Shown here: positions 56,993-63,745 of the stretch, piece after piece | Layout: the number at the start of each line of letters is the position of its first letter | Position numbering within the stretch: the first letter of the stretch is position 1 | NCBI GenBank assembly: GCA_035361075.1 | Contig: DAOSBX010000018.1 | Coordinates: 1 to 63,745 of the forward strand | DNA length: 63,745 nt | Direction of reading: 5' to 3' | Origin: Candidatus Hydrogenedens sp. | GTDB taxonomy: Bacteria; Hydrogenedentota; Hydrogenedentia; Hydrogenedentales; Hydrogenedentaceae | Notes under the pieces: model-generated | What the model was told of the DNA's origin: nothing | Database searches by the model: none | Seen by the model: only the letters and a program-made list of their open reading frames with translations | Program-made: the position numbers and the translations under genes

Positions 56993-57154
56993 ATGAAACA
57001 TACCTATGCGATAACAATGCTTAAAAAAGCAGAAGTTGAAACAAAATTAACAGTAGGTCAAGTTTTAACCCTTGTAGCGAATATCCTAAGTGTTGTGGCT
57101 CAGGCTTTTATCGCTAAAGAAGAAGGATCCACAACAATAACATCTACAAAATAA
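56993..57154 (+). CDS. Candidate modified-peptide precursor 1
   Basis: 53 residues: basic N-terminus MKHTYAITMLKKAE, a hydrophobic amphipathic helix (TVGQVLTLVANILSVVAQAF) and a Thr/Ser-rich tail (GSTTITSTK). AGGAGA lies 7 bases before the ATG. It shares the MKH...T...KA start with the other small ORFs of this locus. It contains no Cys. It is the first gene of the predicted peptide set. Being a modified-peptide precursor is inferred from context and from the family resemblance. Confidence 0.65.
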   Translation: MKHTYAITMLKKAEVETKLTVGQVLTLVANILSVVAQAFIAKEEGSTTITSTK

Positions 57155-57174
57155 CTGTAAAAAGGAATTTAGAT

Positions 57175-57384
57175 ATGAAACGAATTAAATCTATGACCTC
57201 CCTGCCACGACGTGCCCAACAACAAGAGACAGGAGGTGGATTCTGCACTAAAATTGAAAGCGATTATCAAGCATTCTTATGTTTTCTACTTGAAGTTCTA
57301 ACAGGTTTCTTCTTACCATTAGCGGAAATTAAAAAACCACAAGAAACAAATAACTCAACCCAAACAAGTGAAACTGGAAGTTAG
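57175..57384 (+). CDS. Candidate modified-peptide precursor 2
   Basis: 69 residues: MKRIKSMTSLPRRA N-terminus, a linker with QETGGGFC, a long hydrophobic helix (YQAFLCFLLEVLTGFFLPLA) and a polar Thr/Ser-rich tail (ETNNSTQTSETGS). It is the only one of the five with cysteines (two). AAGGA lies about 9 bases before the ATG. It starts 20 bases after precursor 1. Confidence 0.65.
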   Translation: MKRIKSMTSLPRRAQQQETGGGFCTKIESDYQAFLCFLLEVLTGFFLPLAEIKKPQETNNSTQTSETGS

Positions 57385-57416
57385 TGATTAAACTTTGATA
57401 TACAAACTTCCAAAGT

Positions 57417-57444
57417 TTGAAAAATAAGTGCTTTGTAGTATAAT
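57417..57444 (+). promoter_or_regulatory. Predicted promoter inside the peptide gene array
   Basis: TTGAAA (57417-57422) and TATAAT (57439-57444) are 16 bases apart, upstream of precursor 3 (ATG 57478), giving a leader of about 25 bases. It would let precursors 3-5 and the downstream genes be expressed apart from precursors 1-2. A small inverted repeat (57390-57397 with 57411-57418) overlaps the -35. Confidence 0.55.
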
Positions 57445-57477
57445 AACATCTATATTAACTTTTTACTCAGTAGATAT

Positions 57478-57630
57478 ATGAAACATATAAAAAAACAAAC
57501 ATACAAAACACCACAGCCTGCTGTGACCGCAGATGTGATTTTAATACTTGTTATTCAATTATTAGAGGCTATTAGAAATCTCGTGTCTACAAAAGCGACA
57601 ATTTCTACAAATATAACAAATACGACTTAA
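57478..57630 (+). CDS. Candidate modified-peptide precursor 3
   Basis: 50 residues: MKHIKKQTYKTPQP, a hydrophobic helix (TADVILILVIQLLEAIRNLV) and a Thr-rich tail (STKATISTNITNTT). The same three-part plan as precursors 1, 2 and 4. No clear Shine-Dalgarno is seen. There is no Cys. Confidence 0.6.
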   Translation: MKHIKKQTYKTPQPAVTADVILILVIQLLEAIRNLVSTKATISTNITNTT

Positions 57631-57655
57631 AATTGAGATTGTTCTTATAGATAGA

Positions 57656-57886
57656 ATGAACAAAAAAAATACTCAACATATTAATCAAATAACAAAATTA
57701 AGTAGTTCAGTTTCAGTAGGCTACTTTCATTTTACTGTTGATAATATTTTGAAGTTTATTCAAGATGTTATCAAAATATTTATTCCTGTAGTTAGCAACA
57801 AAGACCCAGAAGTTCCATTAGGTGGTGGTACAACAACTTCCACTTCATCATCGTCGTCATCATCGTCATCATCAAGTAGTTCATAA
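57656..57886 (+). CDS. Candidate modified-peptide precursor 4 with poly-serine tail
   Basis: 76 residues. After MNKKNT the segment QHINQITKLSS matches the shared start of the other peptides, so five residues precede it. A hydrophobic helix (FTVDNILKFIQDVIKIFIPV) follows, then VSNKDPEVPLGGG, Thr/Ser alternation and a run of 13 serines to the stop. The serines use TCA, TCG and AGT codons, so the run is not just a pure trinucleotide repeat. No strong Shine-Dalgarno is seen. Confidence 0.6.
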   Translation: MNKKNTQHINQITKLSSSVSVGYFHFTVDNILKFIQDVIKIFIPVVSNKDPEVPLGGGTTTSTSSSSSSSSSSSSS

Positions 57887-57922
57887 AAATAACAATAAAT
57901 TAACCAATATGGGATTATTAGT

Positions 57923-58042
57923 ATGAAACACATACGCAAAATGACCCTAAGAAAAGCGGACGCTTTCACTAATTTTATGAATGCAGTTTGGCGTGCGTGG
58001 ATGGATTTTCGTTACGAAAAGAAAAACGAAATTGGCTTTTAA
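57923..58042 (+). CDS. Candidate modified-peptide precursor 5
   Basis: 39 residues, the shortest: MKHIRKMTLRKADAF start, then an aromatic-rich helix (NFMNAVWRAWMDFRYEKKNE) and the end IGF. It has no Ser/Thr tail. The MKHIRKMTLRKA stretch is the clearest copy of the shared leader. It could be a degenerate or special-purpose member. Confidence 0.55.
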   Translation: MKHIRKMTLRKADAFTNFMNAVWRAWMDFRYEKKNEIGF

Positions 58043-58133
58043 TTTATTTATCCAAACACACTCAAAAGAGCCTCCTTCCCAAAAAAAAGTATTGGGGTTT
58101 TAAATGATTAAAAAAATAGGCTATTGATTTTTT

Positions 58134-58661
58134 ATGATTAACAAGGAACATGCCATCATTCGCACATCAGACCTATTTGATGCCAAACATTTATTACGAT
58201 TTTACGCCAGTGAAAACATGTACGGAGCCTTACTTGATGGAAAGCGTGAGCCTATTCTGCCCAATCAGAGTGAATTGGAGGAACTCCTACAAAACAAAGA
58301 TGCAACACAATCTTTTTATGCAGTCGAAGATAAAGAAGGGAACCTCCACGGGTTCATTGTTTTGAAGGGTATCAATCAGGAGGCTCTCTTTGGTGAAATC
58401 ATTCTTTTATTCGATAATCAAACGTATTTAACAAATTCACCATTAATCCATGATGCATTAGAATTTATCGAAAATAAGGCATTCCGACAACTTCACTTAA
58501 AAAAACTTGTGACCACCTGCATCGATGAAGAAGAGCCTCTTAAAAATTTCCTTCAACAACACCTATATATTCTGGCAGGAATAATGCGGGAGGTGTTATT
58601 TGCTCGTGGAAAATGGCATAATCTTGAAACATGGGTTAAATTAAGTTCTACCACGAACTAA
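58134..58661 (+). CDS. GNAT-like protein 1 of the peptide locus
   Basis: 175 residues. The N-terminus AIIRTSDLFDAKHLLRFYA and SFYAVEDKEGNLHGFIVLKG follow the GNAT beta-alpha pattern, but the acetyl-CoA loop (Q/R-x-x-G-x-G/A) is not present in the GEIILLFDNQTYLTNSP region. It may be a degenerate GNAT or bind a different acyl donor. GNAT2 follows 36 bases later. Confidence 0.65.
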   Translation: MINKEHAIIRTSDLFDAKHLLRFYASENMYGALLDGKREPILPNQSELEELLQNKDATQSFYAVEDKEGNLHGFIVLKGINQEALFGEIILLFDNQTYLTNSPLIHDALEFIENKAFRQLHLKKLVTTCIDEEEPLKNFLQQHLYILAGIMREVLFARGKWHNLETWVKLSSTTN

Positions 58662-58697
58662 TATTCATTTAATAGTATTATTTGAGGGATTAGAGCA

Positions 58698-59318
58698 GTG
58701 AGTATTGTTACAAAAACATTTATTCGTAGAGCAGATAGAGAGGACCTCGACCTGCTTGTTCGCTGGATGGAAGATGAAGATTTTCAATACTTCCTTTATG
58801 GAGACCCTGCACGTTCCCCTCGTCTTATTCGTGACCAGATTGTAGGTTATTTAAGTAAAACCGCAGGCAGTCCTATCCCTGGAAGTGTTTATTTCATCGT
58901 CGATTCGCCTAACGGACCTATTGGCATGATTTCATTACAAAATATCAGTTGGCGGAATCGTTCCTGTAATCTTGATGTCTACATATCACCTCAACATCGA
59001 GGACACCTTTCAACAGGGATTAATGTATACCGTGCATTAGAGTATGCCTTTGACGAATTAAACATGCACCGTGTTTCTGCAATTATCTACGCTTTTAATC
59101 AACCCTCTTGGAGATTGCTCGAGTTTCTGGGTGCTAAAAGGGAAGTAACCTTAAAAGACCATATACTGCGAAATGGTATCTGGCACGATGTGTTTGTTTA
59201 CGGCTTACTAAAACAAGAATTTAATGTATGGCGTGAAAAATATGCTGAACAATCCAAAGAAGTCACTTTGCAAAAAATGATAGAGTCCATGAAATGCTAT
59301 TTGGAGAAAAATTTGTGA
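58698..59318 (+). CDS. GNAT acetyltransferase 2 of the peptide locus (RimJ/RimL-like)
   Basis: 206 residues from a GTG start, with GAGGGA 8-10 bases upstream. RRADREDLDLLVRWMEDEDF begins a RimJ/RimL-type GNAT fold. The acetyl-CoA loop is ISPQHRGHLSTGINVYRALE. The helix NQPSWRLLEFLGAKREV is the typical final GNAT strand-helix. It could acylate a peptide amine or hydroxyl. It overlaps the next gene by four bases (GTGA). Confidence 0.82.
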   Translation: MSIVTKTFIRRADREDLDLLVRWMEDEDFQYFLYGDPARSPRLIRDQIVGYLSKTAGSPIPGSVYFIVDSPNGPIGMISLQNISWRNRSCNLDVYISPQHRGHLSTGINVYRALEYAFDELNMHRVSAIIYAFNQPSWRLLEFLGAKREVTLKDHILRNGIWHDVFVYGLLKQEFNVWREKYAEQSKEVTLQKMIESMKCYLEKNL

Positions 59319-60028
59319 ATCCAAAGTACCTACTTATCATTTTTGTGATTTATATTCTGTTAGAATTTACACGGAATCTGTTCAAAAAAAATTTTTTTTC
59401 TTCCCTTACAAAAATGTGCCAATTTGTTCTACTTATCTGCTCAATCATATATTTGGCAATCATAGGCATCTTACCAAGAAATTTATTTAACATCTCCAGT
59501 TGGATTATCGGACTGATATTAGGGCATATCGTTTATACAATAGGTTTCTTTATAACAATCGGTTTTAATGAACTCGTCAAAAATCAATTCCTATCTATCC
59601 AAAAAATACTCCGTTTTTCTGTTCTATCCCCTATTATTCTCAGTCGCACAATGACAATAGCACTAACAGAAGAAATCATTTATCGAGCAAGTTTACAAAC
59701 CATCTTAATAAATGTGACAGCAAAACCGATACTTTCAGTCTTTATTATTTCTATTGCTTTTACTCTTGTCCATGAACATGTCTTCGTTAACAATATTCGT
59801 CAAAACATTGAATTTGTGGTGTTTTCCATCTTTTTAGGGTTTGCATATTACCTAACATCTGATTTAGGACTTGTAACGATAATCCACTTTATTCGCAATA
59901 TGGAAAGTAACTATTTAGAATACCAAGAAAAACTAATTGAAGAGCCTGATGAAGAGCGTTGTTTAACAGAATTAGAGCAATCTCTGTTTAGTCCCAATGG
60001 AGTCAAGGAATGCAAAGCAAACAATTAA
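59315..60028 (+). CDS. CPBP-family intramembrane metalloprotease
   Basis: 237 residues from the GTG at 59315, which overlaps the previous stop and has GGAGA about 9 bases upstream. An in-frame ATG at 59294 is an alternative. Several membrane helices are present. The CPBP (CAAX protease/bacteriocin-processing) motifs are EEIIYRASLQ (EExxxR), FTLVHEH (FxxxH) and HFIRN (HxxxN). Such proteases often sit in bacteriocin and RiPP loci as processing or self-immunity proteins. It overlaps the ATPase gene by 19 bases. Confidence 0.85.
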   Translation: MNPKYLLIIFVIYILLEFTRNLFKKNFFSSLTKMCQFVLLICSIIYLAIIGILPRNLFNISSWIIGLILGHIVYTIGFFITIGFNELVKNQFLSIQKILRFSVLSPIILSRTMTIALTEEIIYRASLQTILINVTAKPILSVFIISIAFTLVHEHVFVNNIRQNIEFVVFSIFLGFAYYLTSDLGLVTIIHFIRNMESNYLEYQEKLIEEPDEERCLTELEQSLFSPNGVKECKANN

Positions 60029-61092
60029 ACAACTCGATAAACGATTATACAGTCTACCTTGACAACGTCTCGAAGACCTTTCGCACATATCATTTTTTTC
60101 ACAAAGATGATGTAACAGACAAAAGAAGAATTCTTACTAAAAAAGAAGCCTGCGCCGCTGACCATGTTACCTTCGGAATTAAAACGGGTGAAATTATGGG
60201 CTTATTGGGACCTAATGGTGCAGGGAAAACAACCACTGTAAAGATGATTTCTACATTGGTAATACCTGATAGTGGAACCGTATTTGTAGATGGGATGAAT
60301 GTAGAGAAACACCGAAAAGAAGTATTATCAAGAATAGGTGTAGTTTTAGAAGGAACACGAACAAGCATCTGGCCACTAACACCTCTTGAAAATTTGTATT
60401 ATTATGGGAACCTTCGAAATATCCGAGGTAAAGTATTAAAAGAAAGGGCAAATCAACTCCTCGATTTTATAGGATTAAAAGACAAAAAGGATATTGAAGT
60501 CCGCAAACTATCGCGAGGTCAAAAACAAAAATTGGCAATTTGTATCGCTCTTATCGCAGACCCCAAAATTATCCTTTTCGACGAGCCAACCACAGGATTA
60601 GACGTACAAAGTAGTCGCTCTATTAAAGACAAAATCATTGAACTAACCCGCCATTATGGCAGGTCTGTACTTGTAACAACACATGATATGCATGTTGCTC
60701 AAGAATTATGCGACCGCATCGGTATCATCAATAAAGGTAAGCTTATAACCTGTAAGCCTACAACCGAATTACTCGATTTATTTTCTAAACAAATCTTTTC
60801 CATCCGTTTAGACCGAAATTTGGTTGACAACGACCTTGACCACCTTGCACCTAAAATACAGGTATTAGAAACAATCCTTACCGCGGATGGACCCACAATA
60901 ACAGTTCAAGTTCCAGAACCACATGCTGAACGGTCCGAGGCAATATATACCTTATTTGAAACGTTACGGCAGAAAAAATATCAAATTCGCTCCATCCAGC
61001 AAAAGCAAGTAAACCTTGAATATATCTTTCTTCAACTTACAGGAGAAAAACCAGTTTTTGATGAAACAAATTTATCAGAACAGGAATTATAA
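60010..61092 (+). CDS. ABC transporter ATP-binding protein (NatA-type)
   Basis: 360 residues. Walker A is LLGPNGAGKTTTVKMIS, the signature KLSRGQKQKLAICIAL and Walker B IILFDEPTTGLD, with the H-loop in LVTTHDMHVAQELC. An N-terminal extension (SKTFRTYHFFHKDDVTDKRR) and C-terminal ACT-like part (ITVQVPEPHAERSE) fit ABC-2 exporters. GGAG lies 7 bases before the ATG. It pairs with the permease that follows 3 bases later. Confidence 0.93.
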   Translation: MQSKQLNNSINDYTVYLDNVSKTFRTYHFFHKDDVTDKRRILTKKEACAADHVTFGIKTGEIMGLLGPNGAGKTTTVKMISTLVIPDSGTVFVDGMNVEKHRKEVLSRIGVVLEGTRTSIWPLTPLENLYYYGNLRNIRGKVLKERANQLLDFIGLKDKKDIEVRKLSRGQKQKLAICIALIADPKIILFDEPTTGLDVQSSRSIKDKIIELTRHYGRSVLVTTHDMHVAQELCDRIGIINKGKLITCKPTTELLDLFSKQIFSIRLDRNLVDNDLDHLAPKIQVLETILTADGPTITVQVPEPHAERSEAIYTLFETLRQKKYQIRSIQQKQVNLEYIFLQLTGEKPVFDETNLSEQEL

Positions 61093-61095
61093 AAT

Positions 61096-61935
61096 ATGCT
61101 CGGATTCTTACTTATTATGAAAGCGGAAATTATCAGAGGTTGGATTATTACACGAAGATACTGGTTTCGCACATTAACGGGACTCATTATTGGCTACGGA
61201 ATGCTTATGATACTTATTGCAGGCTTCTTCTACAGTCAACCCGCAATAGAAAAAGGAATTAATCAGTTTGAAGACCCAACACGTGCGACAAACTATATTC
61301 TCGGCTTCATTATCGGCTTATTTGCCTTTGGTGTTATAGGAATGTTTACTCAGGGAATTCAAGGCATGGCACAAACAGGTATATTAGAACAGCTTTGTAT
61401 GAGCCCTTATGGACTTGTAACAAATTTCCTTGCCCGTGCGGTAGTCGCTTCAGTATCCACGATTTTTTATTCTGCTCTTATGGTATATATGGTAGTTGTA
61501 AGTGTTGGGGGAAAACTTCACTTTGACCCTATACCAGTCGTAGTCCTTCTAACTTTGTCATTTATCAATTTATTAGGCTTCGGCTTCTTAGTAGGCGGGT
61601 TAGTCTTGGTTTTCAAACAGGTTGGACAATTAACCATTCTCGTGCGTATGGCACTATTTGCCTTAGCAATCTTTGCACGCGAGGAATTCCTACAACAAGG
61701 GTGGCTCATTTCTGCATTTATGCATGCGTTACCAATTACAGATGCCTCCATCTGCTTGAAATACGTCCTTGTTAAAGGACAATTGACTAACTCGGGACAA
61801 TTTGTTTCTGTATTCCTACATCCTTCATTCTACTGGCTCGGTGCCAGCTGTGTATTCTGGACATTTATTGGTATAACGTTATTTAAAATTATGGAAAATT
61901 ATAGTAGATATAAAGGAACATTAGGAATATACTAA
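61096..61935 (+). CDS. ABC-2-type transporter permease
   Basis: 279 residues with six hydrophobic helices (TGLIIGYGMLMILIAGFFYS; YILGFIIGLFAFGVIGMFT; VVVLLTLSFINLLGFGFLVG and others). MAQTGILEQLCMSPYG is the usual ABC-2 loop. With the ATPase it would form an exporter for the peptide product or give self-protection. Its stop overlaps the next ATG by one base. Confidence 0.9.
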   Translation: MLGFLLIMKAEIIRGWIITRRYWFRTLTGLIIGYGMLMILIAGFFYSQPAIEKGINQFEDPTRATNYILGFIIGLFAFGVIGMFTQGIQGMAQTGILEQLCMSPYGLVTNFLARAVVASVSTIFYSALMVYMVVVSVGGKLHFDPIPVVVLLTLSFINLLGFGFLVGGLVLVFKQVGQLTILVRMALFALAIFAREEFLQQGWLISAFMHALPITDASICLKYVLVKGQLTNSGQFVSVFLHPSFYWLGASCVFWTFIGITLFKIMENYSRYKGTLGIY

Positions 61936-63745
61936 TGGACTCAATGAAACCAATACACCGATTTGAAAAAAATGGACGATATTTTGCAGTAGATATTAAA
62001 ACTCCTTTCTGCTTCGAATGTGATAAGATAACATTTGATGTCCTTGAATACTATCCAGAACAAACCCAAACAAAAATTCTCAATCTGCTTGCTTCTACCT
62101 ATACCAGGGATGAACTCCTTGAAGTATGGGGAGAACTTGAATGGCTCCGTGCCATCGGTTCTATCCTGAAAACACAAAAAATCGAAACATGGGCAAATAC
62201 CCTTACCCAAACCATCGGAATACATACAATCTCTTTCCTAATTGGTGACAATATAGAAACATTAATAAAGGAAACTATCCCCCTAACCTTACTTCGAGCT
62301 ATACCTCACATTTACGCACAAACAACCTTTAAACTCAACTTCTTCATGAATCCTGCAAATATTTATCCATGGACAAAAATACAGAAAATTATCCAACAAA
62401 TATTACAAATATTTATCACAATAAATGATAAAAAAATAAGTATAAATCTTTGCATACCACTACCTGAACATATCTATGAGGAACTAAAAATCAATAAAGA
62501 AGAGAAAATTTTCATCGTATTTGAAAAAATTACTAATGATATTTATCAAAAATTAACAGGAAATAGTACCACAGATATAAAAAACGTATTAAACGAATCC
62601 TATGCGAAAATATGGTATCTGCCAGAGAATATCCCCTTTACTACAACTGTTGAAAAACTTCAAAAATATGGTACAAAAAAAATAGTCATTGACCTATTTG
62701 CACCTTTCATATTAAATCCAAACTTAAACATCCATACCGTATACAACGAAATCACAAATTTGTCACATTACTATGCCCAACAATTAATAAAAAGAAAGCA
62801 ATCTATCATAGAACCCTTCACTGAATTGTTTAAAACAATACAACAGGGTAATCCCGTCAAACGAAAAGACCCTGCTGGTGCTGAAGAATGGTTTATAGCC
62901 GATAACGGCGATGTATTCGGAAGTTATCTATATTTTTTAGGGAACATCCACAAATTAGGCAATATTTATGAAACAGAAATACCTATCCAAGGTTCGGAAT
63001 CCATATATCGCCTCGGCATTCTTGCCACATCTGTATGCTCCCGTTGCTGGGCTCAAAATTTCTGCGGAGGTGGATGCGGTGCTGTGCACTACCGTCTCAC
63101 AGGAAAAGTTACAGAACCTCAAACGGATTGGTGCAATGCCCACCGAAAATGGATCGAAGATATGATATTCCTATATCAGGAACTTAATAACTCAGATGCA
63201 CTATTTACCTTCGAATTTCCAATCAAAAATATCCCAACAAAAACAAATAAACTAACTGTCCTAAAACATATTTTCCGTAGCTTCTTTAAAGATTACATCA
63301 CAATTCGCCCTCTAAAACCACAAGACGAAACATGGCTATCCCATTGGGAAACATGGAACACCTCGCTATACTTTACCATGAATGAAGGAAATATCCTAAC
63401 AACAACCCAGCATGAAAAAGAACAAGACATTTTGACTACCAACAAAACATCAGAAGAATTTGTCATTACTGACAAAAAATCAAACCCTCGTGGACTACTG
63501 CGAATTCAACCGCATAAAACACCAAACCTTTCAACCCTTTTCATCTATTTTCATAATCCAGAAGACTACGATAATACAGACATCATTGAGGGCTTCCAAC
63601 TCATATTAGAACAAATCAAAACACGTTTTCCAGAAAACAAATGGCTCGTACCCGTCTCAAATAATGACGAAAAGATGAAACACTTCCTCGAACAACTGAA
63701 CTTCAAAAGAGCTGGCCAACTCCGTGACGCTATTTTCTTCCACAA
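61935..63745 (+). CDS. Pseudo-radical-SAM SPASM protein fused to GNAT domain (3' end beyond window)
   Basis: 603 residues to the window end. The start is an RRE-like/maturase N-terminus (residues 1-75: HRFEKNGRYFAVDI, DKITFDVLEYYP, LEVWGELEWLRAIGSIL). Residues 75-340 are barrel-sized, but contain no CxxxCxxC; the only cysteines before residue 368 are C26, C29 and one near 177. The SPASM part keeps WFIADNGDVFGSYLYFLGN, GNIYE and C368-x2-C371-x5-C377-x3-C381-x18-C400 (CGGGC core), while the usual first SPASM cysteine (DGxxYPC) is Ser. Residues 455 onward are GNAT-like (TIRPLKPQDETWLSHWETWN, FLEQLNFKRAGQL). It is a likely peptide-binding or modified maturase; no other radical-SAM gene is in the window. 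Confidence 0.8.
   Translation, partial: MDSMKPIHRFEKNGRYFAVDIKTPFCFECDKITFDVLEYYPEQTQTKILNLLASTYTRDELLEVWGELEWLRAIGSILKTQKIETWANTLTQTIGIHTISFLIGDNIETLIKETIPLTLLRAIPHIYAQTTFKLNFFMNPANIYPWTKIQKIIQQILQIFITINDKKISINLCIPLPEHIYEELKINKEEKIFIVFEKITNDIYQKLTGNSTTDIKNVLNESYAKIWYLPENIPFTTTVEKLQKYGTKKIVIDLFAPFILNPNLNIHTVYNEITNLSHYYAQQLIKRKQSIIEPFTELFKTIQQGNPVKRKDPAGAEEWFIADNGDVFGSYLYFLGNIHKLGNIYETEIPIQGSESIYRLGILATSVCSRCWAQNFCGGGCGAVHYRLTGKVTEPQTDWCNAHRKWIEDMIFLYQELNNSDALFTFEFPIKNIPTKTNKLTVLKHIFRSFFKDYITIRPLKPQDETWLSHWETWNTSLYFTMNEGNILTTTQHEKEQDILTTNKTSEEFVITDKKSNPRGLLRIQPHKTPNLSTLFIYFHNPEDYDNTDIIEGFQLILEQIKTRFPENKWLVPVSNNDEKMKHFLEQLNFKRAGQLRDAIFFH

Noticed and set aside
57390..57418. Inverted repeat AAACTTTG/CAAAGTTT as a terminator after precursor 2
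   Set aside because: The 8-bp AT-rich stem has no T-run after it and overlaps a strong -35; not called a terminator.
57834..57886. Microsatellite (TCA/TCG repeat)
   Set aside because: The run mixes TCA, TCG and AGT codons and encodes serine in a plausible peptide, so it is described as a protein tail rather than a simple repeat.
57760..57969. Minus-strand ORF with a poly-Asp stretch opposite precursor 4
   Set aside because: It is the reverse complement of the poly-Ser codons and has no start signal; the plus-strand peptide fits the family.

Overview
The window is one contiguous stretch of an AT-rich bacterial chromosome, carrying about 50 protein genes and two tRNAs. The cell envelope is Gram-negative (lipoproteins, an OmpP1/FadL-like barrel, a CsgG-like lipoprotein, a Tat substrate). 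The gene content recalls the planctomycete-related or Hydrogenedentota-type degraders known from metagenomes: two GH172 (DUF2961) proteins, a DUF1080 3-keto-disaccharide hydrolase, GH127-like and GH88 enzymes, a Gfo/Idh oxidoreductase, a sialidase-like protein and a thermolysin-like protease with a Cys-containing C-terminal sorting tail. This placement is inference from gene families, not from a marker phylogeny.

Layout. 0-6 kb: 3' part of acetolactate synthase (ilvB), ribosomal protein S1 (rpsA), a DUF4405-like membrane protein and an ECF sigma/anti-sigma pair. 6-9.7 kb: an archaeal-type IMP cyclohydrolase (purO) with purB, a 313-bp AT-rich gap with three DnaA-box matches, rsmD, and nrdR with a NrdR-box-like operator. 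9.8-20 kb: a DUF255 thioredoxin-fold protein, an RsbU-like response-regulator phosphatase, the M4 protease, a TolB-like propeller and a calcineurin-like phosphoesterase. 20-30.9 kb: ADP-forming acyl-CoA synthetase, CoA-transferase/GNAT fusion, glyA, cysC, a facing sulfotransferase, a membrane-anchored serine beta-lactamase-family protein, a lipoprotein and purU. 31-44.5 kb: a carbohydrate region with cysK, nikR and a PilZ gene among the sugar genes. 44.7-56.9 kb: mutS, two outer-envelope genes, an unknown secreted protein, a sialidase-like protein, tRNA-Gly and tRNA-Lys, two membrane or secreted proteins, a 72-residue protein and a PHP-domain phosphoesterase.

The most unusual part is the last 6.8 kb (about 56.95-63.745 kb), which looks like a peptide-maturation (RiPP-like) locus that continues past the window. 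Five small ORFs encode peptides of 39-76 residues. They share a basic N-terminal motif (K/Q-H-I-x-K/Q-x-T), a hydrophobic helix and, in four of five, a Ser/Thr-rich tail. They are followed by six tightly packed, mostly overlapping genes: two GNAT-like proteins, a CPBP-family intramembrane protease, an ABC ATPase, an ABC-2 permease and a large protein truncated by the window end. That protein has the layout of a radical-SAM/SPASM peptide maturase (RRE-like N-terminus, barrel-sized middle, SPASM cysteines) but no CxxxCxxC motif, and it carries an extra C-terminal GNAT-like domain. A simple reading is a precursor family that is modified by an unusual pseudo-radical-SAM/GNAT machinery, cleaved by the CPBP protease and exported by the ABC transporter. 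The chemistry cannot be read from sequence.
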